A stretch of DNA of 64,000 bases, from positions 9,419-73,418 of the forward strand of contig CBEVZC010000001.1 of the NCBI GenBank assembly GCA_965554225.1. Direction: 5' to 3'. The translations under genes and the position numbers were made by a program. The stretch comes from BMS3ABIN04 sp965554225. Lineage in GTDB: Bacteria; Bacteroidota; Ignavibacteria; Ignavibacteriales; Melioribacteraceae. Of this stretch, positions 16,684-24,468 are shown piece after piece (positions within the stretch are counted from its first letter, which is position 1; every line of letters begins with the position of its first letter). The notes beneath the pieces are model-generated. The model was not told where the DNA came from. It saw nothing but the letters and a program-made list of their open reading frames with translations, and searched no databases.

Positions 16684-17685
16684 ATGTCTCAAGACTATTA
16701 TCAACATACACATTCAACAGATTTCGCTTATGAGCAGAAGGGAAAAAAATCCTATTGGATTCATATTTTATTGTTCTTGATAACACTTATCACAACAATT
16801 ATAGCTGGAACAGAATGGACAACCGGTACTATGGGTCCTTATACTTTTTCAGACTTATCAATAGGACTGCCGTACGCATTATCTGTTCTTTTTGTTTTAT
16901 CGGTCCATGAGTTCGGGCATTATTTTGCTGCATTGTATCACAAAGTTAACGCAACTCTGCCGTATTATATACCGTTTCCACCAATACCGGGATTTTTTAA
17001 TTTCGGTACAATGGGTGCGGTGATTCGCACAAAGTCACCTATTCCAAACAACAAAGCAATGTTTGATATTGGTGTTGCCGGACCGGTAAGCGGATTTATT
17101 GCATGTTTAATTGTTCTTATCTATGGTTTTACACATTTACCGGGTAAGGAATATATACTTGCCATCCATCCCGATTTTTTCTCGCCGAATTTTGGGCACG
17201 GTGAATTATCCCTTCAATTTGGTGATACATTGCTTTTTGCTTTTCTAAGAGAAATTTTAACAAAGCCGGGTCAATTTGTTCCGCCGATGACAGAAGTCTA
17301 TCATTATCCTTATTTATTGGTCGGCTGGTTCGGGCTATTTGTTACCGCAATGAATATGATTCCCGTTGGACAGCTTGACGGCGGACATGTTGTATTCAGC
17401 ATGTTTGGTGGAAAGAAGCATGAAAAAATTGCAAGTATATTTATGGTTTTATTATTAGCCTTAGGAATACTTGGAATTGTCGATACTATATTGGAACTAA
17501 ATTTTCATATTGGATGGAGCGGATGGTTGTTCTGGGCTATAATTCTTTACTTCATTATTAAAGTTAAACATCCGCCGGTAAGATATTTTAGTCCGTTGGA
17601 TAAAAAGAGAATGGCATTAGGTTACTTCAGTCTGTTTATTCTGGTTATTTCATTTTCGCCAACGCCGTTTATAATTTCTTTTTAA
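16684..17685 (+). CDS. Site-2 protease family protein (M50)
   Basis: A 333-residue intramembrane metalloprotease. The zinc motif HEFGH is at residues 75-79 within a hydrophobic helix, and the third ligand is Asp232 in NMIPVGQLDGGH. Six or more hydrophobic segments are seen. No PDZ domain is present, unlike RseP, so it resembles the PDZ-lacking S2P group. ATG follows the previous stop immediately. It may process a membrane-bound regulator or protein of the cluster, or may simply be cotranscribed. Confidence 0.9.
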   Translation: MSQDYYQHTHSTDFAYEQKGKKSYWIHILLFLITLITTIIAGTEWTTGTMGPYTFSDLSIGLPYALSVLFVLSVHEFGHYFAALYHKVNATLPYYIPFPPIPGFFNFGTMGAVIRTKSPIPNNKAMFDIGVAGPVSGFIACLIVLIYGFTHLPGKEYILAIHPDFFSPNFGHGELSLQFGDTLLFAFLREILTKPGQFVPPMTEVYHYPYLLVGWFGLFVTAMNMIPVGQLDGGHVVFSMFGGKKHEKIASIFMVLLLALGILGIVDTILELNFHIGWSGWLFWAIILYFIIKVKHPPVRYFSPLDKKRMALGYFSLFILVISFSPTPFIISF

Positions 17686-18061
17686 TATTTTGTTTACCAA
17701 CCATAAAATTCTTACACGTCAAAATTTGGCTGCGGATTACTAATAAGAGTCCTCTGAAAAAATAAATTTTAGATTAATATTTGCCACTCTGAGCGGACTT
17801 GTACGCCTTAATGTAATCGAAGTGTGAAAATAGAATAAAATCATAGTTCTACTAAGCTAACCATGAATAATTCAGCAATTTATCAGAAGTCTCAATTAAA
17901 TATTAAAAAGTATTTGTACCCTGGAAATTACCGGTTTATTATTTCATTTGGTTGCTCGTAAAAACATATTATTACTTACTGTAGAATCATAGTCTTTAAC
18001 AATTAAGCTAATGAAGAAAAAATATAAAAAGTAAAGGATTCAATAAAAAATCATTGACATA
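17686..18061. other. 376-bp intergenic stretch with a degenerate inverted repeat
   Basis: No convincing gene is seen. At 17783-17826 lies GCCACTCTGAGCGG, then 20 unrelated bases, then TCGAAGTGTG. The outer ends can pair (CACT with AGTG), and the ends resemble the dispersed repeat CACTTCGACT...CTCAGAGTGG seen in many Bacteroidota-type genomes, here interrupted. The right end (18054-18081) carries TTGACA with TAAATT 16 bases downstream, a possible promoter for the following module. Confidence 0.35.
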
Positions 18062-20872
18062 TTGAAGAAACTTTTTAAATTTAAAATCAGATTAACTTCA
18101 ATTAGTTTTAAATTTTATTGTTTAGTTATTAAGGAGTCGATTTATGTCAAAAAATTCCCTCACTTGCCACGGCGAAGCTTGGCGAAGCCGAACCAATTAC
18201 AGCGAAGCAGAACCCAAACGAGAAGCAATGCGAAGCAGAACCCGTTACAACACAACCGTTCTGAAACCGAATTACATCAAATTAGTCCAGCGTTAACCGG
18301 ACAAGAAAAAATATTGAAAAACAAAAGTAAAATTAGATTATTTGACTTAAAACCTAACTTTACACAATTATTATCTTACCTATCACCTTTGAAGTTTGAC
18401 ATTTCACGTTTGTCCTTTTTATTTCTTTTATCTTTTTACTTTATTCTTTTATCTTCCTTAACGGCGCAAGTAAAGATAAAAGAGAAAGTAGAGATAAAAC
18501 TGAAAACAAAAGTAGTAAATAATAAAACTTTTAATGTTACAGCTTCGACACATACAATAAAAGCGGTTTTTGATTGGGACTCATCAGGTATTACTCATCA
18601 GGATTTAAGAGCCAAAATAACATTGATAAGCTATGAATGTAAATTTGATACTTTTAAAGCTGAATATGGATATAACGGTCATGAAGAAGTGGAAACAAGT
18701 ACGGATTTAGCAGGCACATATATAGTTCAAGTTCATACTCAAGCTAACAATTATTATACTACACATGATTCTACATGGTTTGATTTTGGGATTGGGGGGA
18801 AAACATGGTTTTTTGTAGACGGGAAAAAAATAGATGGATCAAGTGGTTCAATACGCCCATGGAGATCGGATTTAGTTTTTACACCAGATAAAGGGGCGTT
18901 ATGTCCGGGAGAAGCAATAGATTATGAAATTGGAGATTCAAATAATACTTGTAAGAGTATTAAATGGTCTGCTGTAGCTGATCAAATCACACTATCTGTT
19001 ATTCAAGGAGCTCAGTATGTATCGTTTTATGATGTTAGTGGACAAAATTTAGGAACAACAATAAGCGGATTGGAAGAGAACATAAACAAATATCAACTAA
19101 AGTACGATAATCCCAATACCGCAACAAACAAGGATGAAAAAGTAATTCTGGAAGTAACAGTAAACGGAATAAGTACAAGAGATACGTTGATAGTATATCC
19201 GAAATCGAATAATTATTTTGTAAATGGCGAAATAAAGGATAACGTTCAAAGAATCGTCGAAAACGAAAAACTAACAATGCAAGCATGGTTGGAAAGCGGG
19301 GGAATATGCGGTGGAAAGATTGAATCCTCAGACAATACTACATATACAGCGGAAATTATACAAGGTGCGGAATATGGTGAACTATTAAATCCTAAGAATG
19401 ATTCCAAAGGGGATTCGTTGGGAGGTATAGTTGCTGAAAATGATAAAATATTGATTGATTTTTATGCAAACGGAACTATACCTGCAAACGATAAAGAAAT
19501 AAAAGTACGCATCAGCAACTCAAAAGAAAATACACAACCGTTGGAATTATCGTTTCTTGTTGGTCCCTCGGATGTAGTAGTAACATTTGAGCCAAAAGAA
19601 TTAGCAGCCGGGGATACGGCAAACGTAATTATTAAGCATAGAAAAGAAGACGGAACTTTGGAAAACTTTCCAAATGACCAAGACTATGAAGTTCGGCTTA
19701 TTGAAGGAAATGATTATGGTACAATATTATCCTCTAACGGAGCAGATACATCAGATTATTTTGAATCTGTTTCTGATGGAATAAAGTTTATTACTTATAA
19801 GGATATAGATACAAACAATGTTGAAGTAAGACTAAAAATAAGTACATATTATTTTCCATTAGCATCAGTACAAGAAAGTGGAAATAAAGGGAAGAGTAAT
19901 GTAAATGGAGTTGCTTTTGTTGAACAAATTTATGGGATTGGGAGTATTGTTATTAAAAAAGATGAACACAAACTTAAAATCTTAAAACCATCCTTACTAG
20001 TAGAACCGTACATTTATTATATAAATGCAACTCCCACAATGCCAAATATTACATTACGTGCTGAACGTTCCGTTATTTTGAATCTACCAGGTGAAACAGC
20101 TAATTGGACTTGCACACTTTCGTATAGCTATCCAATCGTTTACAGTACAAGAATGCCAAATGGAGATACATTAACCAGTACGCAAACATACACTAGAGAA
20201 ACTACATTCGATGGGAGTGATGTAACAGAATGGAACTTAAATTTTAACAATAGTGAACCAATAATAGGTGGTGAAGCTAGAATTACAGTAACGGCAACTG
20301 TTGATGGTGAGCAATATGCAGATACTATTGTTGTTTATATTAGAGGAGAAAATCCGGATGATGCAGACGTTGAAGCGGCAACCGATGATAATGGTCAATT
20401 AACAATGATTGAAACCGAAGTTCCTGGATATTCCCAATTTGATACTGAAACTTATGCAGTTCCGAATGACGGATTACCGCTTCGGAGTGATGCTGACGAT
20501 CATGGATGGGGATTAGGTCAAATTGATGATAGATATCATATTATAACTACAGAATTATTATGGGACTGGACAGCAAATTTAGAGTGGTCATTAAGTTATT
20601 ATAATGGGCATAGAGATAGAGCTGAAAGACGTTTGGAAAATGATGGTAATTTAGATAACCCTATAGCTGGACATACACGCCAAAGCATGATAGATTATGA
20701 GGGCTATGCAAGGTATAATAGCAATTGGTATGCCCATGTATGGGAGTGGATACCCCCAACAGAACAGAACCCTGGTCGCTGGGTTCGGAATGTTACTATA
20801 TTGCTGGATGGAGAAAGAGTTTATAGTGGAGAAGTTGACAGACATCTGCAAAATTATGAAAGCAATTATTAA
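18062..20872 (+). CDS. Exported beta-rich protein with a lysozyme-like C-terminal domain
   Basis: An open frame of 936 codons from TTG 18062. The first ~105 codons include out-of-frame repeat DNA and no signal peptide; a real signal (hydrophobic run to SSLTAQ) follows only after TTG 18389, so the true start is probably 18389 or nearby and depends on coupling to the leader ORF. After that come several beta-rich, Ig-like stretches. Numbered from 18062, residues ~780-900 hold IETEVPGYSQF, then DDHGWGLGQID (812-822), LLWDWTANLEWSLSYYN and a Tyr/Trp-rich end; this order recalls transglycosylase/lysozyme-like domains (Glu, GYGLMQ-type loop, W-N-G helix). Glu784 or Glu786 would be the catalytic candidate. 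The function is inference. No T9SS tail is present. Confidence 0.6.
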   Translation: MKKLFKFKIRLTSISFKFYCLVIKESIYVKKFPHLPRRSLAKPNQLQRSRTQTRSNAKQNPLQHNRSETELHQISPALTGQEKILKNKSKIRLFDLKPNFTQLLSYLSPLKFDISRLSFLFLLSFYFILLSSLTAQVKIKEKVEIKLKTKVVNNKTFNVTASTHTIKAVFDWDSSGITHQDLRAKITLISYECKFDTFKAEYGYNGHEEVETSTDLAGTYIVQVHTQANNYYTTHDSTWFDFGIGGKTWFFVDGKKIDGSSGSIRPWRSDLVFTPDKGALCPGEAIDYEIGDSNNTCKSIKWSAVADQITLSVIQGAQYVSFYDVSGQNLGTTISGLEENINKYQLKYDNPNTATNKDEKVILEVTVNGISTRDTLIVYPKSNNYFVNGEIKDNVQRIVENEKLTMQAWLESGGICGGKIESSDNTTYTAEIIQGAEYGELLNPKNDSKGDSLGGIVAENDKILIDFYANGTIPANDKEIKVRISNSKENTQPLELSFLVGPSDVVVTFEPKELAAGDTANVIIKHRKEDGTLENFPNDQDYEVRLIEGNDYGTILSSNGADTSDYFESVSDGIKFITYKDIDTNNVEVRLKISTYYFPLASVQESGNKGKSNVNGVAFVEQIYGIGSIVIKKDEHKLKILKPSLLVEPYIYYINATPTMPNITLRAERSVILNLPGETANWTCTLSYSYPIVYSTRMPNGDTLTSTQTYTRETTFDGSDVTEWNLNFNNSEPIIGGEARITVTATVDGEQYADTIVVYIRGENPDDADVEAATDDNGQLTMIETEVPGYSQFDTETYAVPNDGLPLRSDADDHGWGLGQIDDRYHIITTELLWDWTANLEWSLSYYNGHRDRAERRLENDGNLDNPIAGHTRQSMIDYEGYARYNSNWYAHVWEWIPPTEQNPGRWVRNVTILLDGERVYSGEVDRHLQNYESNY
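18144..18296 (+). CDS. Possible 50-codon leader ORF with a strong ribosome binding site
   Basis: AAGGAG (18131-18136) lies seven bases before ATG 18144, the best initiation signal in this region. The reading frame (MSKNSLTCHGEAWRS...) runs 50 codons and ends at TAA 18296, in a different frame from the large overlapping gene. The DNA is built from GCGAAGC-like repeats, so the peptide looks low-value in itself. It may be a leader peptide for the downstream gene, or a remnant created when a repeat entered the 5' end. Confidence 0.3.
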   Translation: MSKNSLTCHGEAWRSRTNYSEAEPKREAMRSRTRYNTTVLKPNYIKLVQR

Positions 20873-20892
20873 AAATTACCGAGGAATTAACA

Positions 20893-23325
20893 ATGAAAAT
20901 CAAAATTATTATTATATTAATACTACTTGCAAAGTTGAGTCTTGCACAAAATCCTCACTACTATTTTGATAGATTCGAGCATTCAATAATAGAACCGATC
21001 ACAGTTTATAGTGTTGATCTTGTAACCGGTCAAAAAGAGGTCTTATTTTCGGAAGATGATAAAATTTATGGCGTTCCTTTAGTATCACCCGATCAAAGCC
21101 GTATTTTTTTTCTTCAACAAACCAAGCTTTATGTCTATAATGCAGAAACTCAAACTATCGATACACTATTAGGGCATAGTAATATCGAAAGTCTCAATAG
21201 CATTTCATTTGTTCCTTCAACAAATGAAATATATTTATCCTATATTAAACGCGATGCAAAAGTTATAGACGTAGAAAACCACGAGATGGAGGTTACTTAT
21301 CTTTCTTTAGATAAAAATACTTATGCTTTGATTGATACAATATTCTTTTATTCAAATTACAATACGGTTCTATCTAGAAGTGGAGATAAAGTGTACGAGT
21401 TAAAAAAAAGAACTGATGGAATATATTTTAAAAGTGTTGATACCAGAACTTTTGAACGCGATTCACTTGTGATTGAAGGATTTGATAACTTAGAAAATAT
21501 TTACCAACCATATTTTATTGATGCAAATAATGGTTACGTATTTATCAGTTATATAAATTTGGCTGTTACAGAATCACATTTTATTGTTTGTGATCCCGAA
21601 GAAGGTAAAAGTATTTTTGATGGTAAAAATATAAAAACAATTCGTATTCCCCCATTTGGGGAAGCATTAACAAACAATGGAGATATGATATTTCAAGATA
21701 AAGATAATTTTTATGTACTTAGCCACGAAACCGGAAAACTACGTAAAAGGTTAAAATTCCATTTTAATGAGCCGACAACTGACCCGCACGCTTTAAGAAT
21801 TTCACAAAAAGCAAAACTCTTAATCCTAGGAGACACTTTATATTATTTGCCGAAAAATCCCGATGATTTGGAGTATTCCCAATTATTGACTTATGAAGTA
21901 GGAAGCGGTAATATAAACGATGACCAAACAGATATGGAGCTATTGGATATGTTACTTGAAGACCCAAATGAGCTATATCAAAATGGTTGGATATTAAATG
22001 AACCGACAAAAGATAAATACAACACATTATTAATCAATGCAAAAACATACCTAACACAAGGAGATACAACATCAACAAGATCAGAGTTAGAGCAAGTATT
22101 AGCAGAATGTAGTAAAGATAGTTTAACAAATATTACAATTGACGCCTATGCACTTCTCACATTTAATGCAAAAGAATTATTTGACAGACTTCCGGAAGAA
22201 CAAACCTACCCATACCTAAAAGTTAATTTTAAGGATAGTGAGGGTAATTTTATTTTAGACGGCTCTTTGCAATACTATGATGCCGGCTGGCAAGATGCAA
22301 CAGATAACGGAGACGGTACATTTAATGTAGAGACGGAAAAAACAACCGTTAGTTTAAGAATGCATTATGCCGGTGCTAGCCAAACTGTTTCAAATGTAGA
22401 AGCACAAAACAACAGTTATACTTTTACAACAGTTAATGCAACTGTTCAATTGCTAGATAGCAAAAACGAAGTGTTAGATGGTGGAACAGTACAATATTAC
22501 GCTTCCGGTTGGAAGGATTTTGGAGATGCAACCAATGGAGAAGTAGCAAAAGAACTGTTACCGAAAGAATATAGTTTTAGAATGAATTACGGTGGAGCAA
22601 ACCAAGATAAAAAACAAGATATCGGAGCAAATCCGGTAGTTGTCTTTCAAACAGTTGCTGCAAAAGTACAGCTTCAAGATTCACAAGGTAACTTGCTTAG
22701 TGGTGGAACAGTACAATATTATGCATCCGGCTGGAAGGACTTTGGAACAGCAGCAAATGGAGAAGTAACCAAAGAACTACTTCCAAAAGAATATAGTTTT
22801 AGAATGAGTTACGGTGGAGCTAACCAAGATCAAAAACAAGATATCGGAACAAATTCGGTAGTAGTTTTTCAAACAGTAAATGCCAAAGTGCAGCTTCAAG
22901 ATTCACAAGGTAATTTACTTCCTGGTGGAACAGTTCAATACTACGCATCGGGTTGGAAAGAATTTGGAGATGTAGCAAATGGAGAAGTAACCAAAGAACT
23001 ACTTCCAAGAGAGTATAGCTTTAGAATGAGTTATGCTAATATTTCTAATGATAAGAGTCAGGATATAGGCACAAACAGCACGGTAATATTTACAACAGTA
23101 CAAACAACCGTAAAAGTAAAAGATGCAAATAATCAGTCTATAGACGGAGCAGAAGTACAATATTACGGAAGCGGTTGGCAGACGATAGGGACAACGGTTA
23201 ACGGAGAAGTAACGAAAGAATTGCTGCCAAAGGAAATAACATTTAAGGCAATATATAATTCAAAACAATCACAAAAGCAGCAAGATATAAGCGGTAATAG
23301 TTTAGTAGAAATAACAATAGAATAA
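20893..23325 (+). CDS. Exported propeller / FIMAH-like / five-repeat surface protein
   Basis: An 810-residue protein with a signal peptide (IIIILILLAKLSLAQ). Residues ~25-330 have WD40/PD40-like strands (VSPDQSRIFFL, YVYNAETQTIDTL). Residues ~355-435 (YQNGWILNE...LLINAKTYL...AYALL) resemble the FIMAH domain. From about residue 443 to the end there are five tandem 73-residue units centred on QYYASGWKDFG and KELLPKEYSFRM; units 2-4 are almost identical at the DNA level over 219-bp periods, which implies recent duplication or conversion. Starts 20 bases after the previous gene. Likely a surface or adhesin-like protein; no T9SS tail is seen. Confidence 0.75.
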   Translation: MKIKIIIILILLAKLSLAQNPHYYFDRFEHSIIEPITVYSVDLVTGQKEVLFSEDDKIYGVPLVSPDQSRIFFLQQTKLYVYNAETQTIDTLLGHSNIESLNSISFVPSTNEIYLSYIKRDAKVIDVENHEMEVTYLSLDKNTYALIDTIFFYSNYNTVLSRSGDKVYELKKRTDGIYFKSVDTRTFERDSLVIEGFDNLENIYQPYFIDANNGYVFISYINLAVTESHFIVCDPEEGKSIFDGKNIKTIRIPPFGEALTNNGDMIFQDKDNFYVLSHETGKLRKRLKFHFNEPTTDPHALRISQKAKLLILGDTLYYLPKNPDDLEYSQLLTYEVGSGNINDDQTDMELLDMLLEDPNELYQNGWILNEPTKDKYNTLLINAKTYLTQGDTTSTRSELEQVLAECSKDSLTNITIDAYALLTFNAKELFDRLPEEQTYPYLKVNFKDSEGNFILDGSLQYYDAGWQDATDNGDGTFNVETEKTTVSLRMHYAGASQTVSNVEAQNNSYTFTTVNATVQLLDSKNEVLDGGTVQYYASGWKDFGDATNGEVAKELLPKEYSFRMNYGGANQDKKQDIGANPVVVFQTVAAKVQLQDSQGNLLSGGTVQYYASGWKDFGTAANGEVTKELLPKEYSFRMSYGGANQDQKQDIGTNSVVVFQTVNAKVQLQDSQGNLLPGGTVQYYASGWKEFGDVANGEVTKELLPREYSFRMSYANISNDKSQDIGTNSTVIFTTVQTTVKVKDANNQSIDGAEVQYYGSGWQTIGTTVNGEVTKELLPKEITFKAIYNSKQSQKQQDISGNSLVEITIE
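22435..23322 (+). repeat. Tandem 219-bp coding repeats (units 2-5)
   Basis: Within the 810-residue protein, units starting near 22435, 22660, 22880 and 23100 repeat a 73-codon block. The units at 22660 and 22880 differ by few bases (shared TTCAAGATTCACAAGGTAA), whereas the first copy (from about 22220) and the last are diverged. In-frame expansion or contraction by recombination is likely. Confidence 0.85.
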
Positions 23326-23326
23326 A

Positions 23327-23403
23327 CTTTGTGTAACTCTGTGTCTTCTTTGTGGTACTTTGCGGTTTTTCTTTATCACAGAGAGTACAAAGGAGTCACA
23401 AAG
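23327..23403. repeat. 77-bp imperfect palindrome (CTTTGTG...CACAAAG)
   Basis: CTTTGTG at 23327 is complementary to CACAAAG ending at 23403, and the arms keep pairing imperfectly (ACTCTGTGTC, CTTTGTGG against CACAGAGAGTACAAAG) around a T-rich centre. It resembles the widespread CTTTGTG/CTCTGTG intergenic palindrome of many environmental bacteria. It fills nearly the whole gap between the 810- and 222-residue genes. Confidence 0.65.
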
Positions 23404-23421
23404 AAAAATGGAGAAAAAAAG

Positions 23422-24090
23422 ATGAGAATTTTAATAATATTGATAATGTTAATGAGTTCAACACTAATGTTATCACAGCAATTATATGAAATACCGTTTT
23501 CATCAAAGGGGAATAGCATTGAATTAACGGTATCGAACACATCAAAGATAAATCTAAAAAATGTAAAAGTATCTGCAGAAGAAGTGCCGGCGTGGATAGA
23601 ATTTGACGAACAGGAAGAAACGATATCACAATTAGAGGGGAATAAAGAAAGAGCGGTAACATTTAAGTTTACCGTTAAAAAAGAAGCTCCTGTAAAAGAA
23701 GAGACAAAGCTAAAATTCAGAATAACCAACGGGCGAGGCGAAAGCTGGGAGAAAGAAATAGCAGTGGAAGTTAGTCCGCCGAAGGAATTTAAGCTCTACC
23801 AAAATTACCCGAATCCGTTTAACCCTAGTACAACAATAAGTTATACAATTCCAACGTTAGAGACGTTACATGCAACGTCTCCACAATTAACAACAGTACG
23901 ATTAACAATATTTGATATTTTAGGCAGAGAAGTGGCAACCTTAGTAAACAAAGAACAGCAACCCGGATTTTACAAGGTTAATTGGTCGGCCGGCAATTAT
24001 GCAAGCGGAATGTACATTTACCAAATAATTGCCAAATACAAAAGCGGTGAGAGAAAAATACAAAGGAAGAAGATGCTGCTGATGAAATAA
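23422..24090 (+). CDS. Small secreted protein with T9SS type A sorting domain
   Basis: A 222-residue protein starting at ATG 23422, eight bases after GGAG; an earlier in-frame start at 23329 would lie in the palindrome and spoil the signal peptide (ILIILIMLMSSTLMLSQQ). Residues ~20-125 form an Ig/NEW3-like beta domain (ELTVSNTSKINLKNVKV, WIEFDEQEETISQL). The C-terminus is a type IX sorting domain: FKLYQNYPNPFNPST, LTIFDILGREVATLVN, GFYKVNWSAGNYASGMYIYQI. It contains an insertion, TLETLHATSPQL, encoded by a 22-bp palindrome. Probably cotranscribed with the two larger exported proteins. Confidence 0.88.
   Translation: MRILIILIMLMSSTLMLSQQLYEIPFSSKGNSIELTVSNTSKINLKNVKVSAEEVPAWIEFDEQEETISQLEGNKERAVTFKFTVKKEAPVKEETKLKFRITNGRGESWEKEIAVEVSPPKEFKLYQNYPNPFNPSTTISYTIPTLETLHATSPQLTTVRLTIFDILGREVATLVNKEQQPGFYKVNWSAGNYASGMYIYQIIAKYKSGERKIQRKKMLLMK
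23860..23881. repeat. Palindrome inside the T9SS coding region
   Basis: GAGACGTT and AACGTCTC are exact complements separated by ACATGC, so the 22 bases are palindromic with one mismatch at the centre. They resemble the dispersed GTAGAGACGTTGCATGCAACGTCTCTAC repeat known from several phyla. Here the repeat is read in frame and adds residues to the sorting domain. Confidence 0.65.
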
Positions 24091-24152
24091 AAATTAGAAA
24101 TCAGCAATTTGTAGTTATGATTTATGATTTTGCAGTCTTGGAAGGGAGAAAT

Positions 24153-24175
24153 TATCCCGTCATTTTGGCGGGATA
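24153..24175 (+). terminator. Hairpin terminator after the surface module
   Basis: TATCCCGTC (24153-24161), loop ATTTT, GGCGGGATA (24167-24175): a nine-pair stem with one G-T pair, followed by TCTTTATTT. The placement 63 bases after the stop of the T9SS cargo gene fits transcription termination. The T-run is weak. The rest of the 24091-24468 gap is AT-rich with no gene seen. Confidence 0.55.
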
Positions 24176-24468
24176 TCTTTATTTGTTGGCAACAAGTTCT
24201 TTTTTGTAAAAATATATTTGCAACCGAATTGTTGGTCAGCTTAATCTGTCTTGACAAAAGTATGTTTTTTACATATTTTGCATCAAAAAATATGAGGATA
24301 TTTAAATTTATTGGTTATTTGCTACTTTTTTAATTTTTAGATGTTATTCAAAATAAAACTGTTTCTGTTGTAGTGGAGTTGCAAATATCCGTAACTAAGA
24401 AATTATTCCTTATTTCAATTCGGTATGTCTCTCCCTTTTTAACCACAAAATTATAGTAGTCTATTTTT

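Noticed and set aside
22435..23322. Regular repeats considered as a CRISPR array
   Set aside because: The 219-bp periods are coding in frame and without unique spacers of constant length; no cas genes are nearby.
23376..23729. A 117-codon frame on the - strand opposite the T9SS cargo gene
   Set aside because: It lies antisense to a clearly coding region and crosses the palindrome; it has no initiation signal or family resemblance.
24124..24333. A 69-codon frame in the spacer after the T9SS cargo gene
   Set aside because: It runs through the terminator hairpin, has no ribosome binding site and shows no protein-like pattern.
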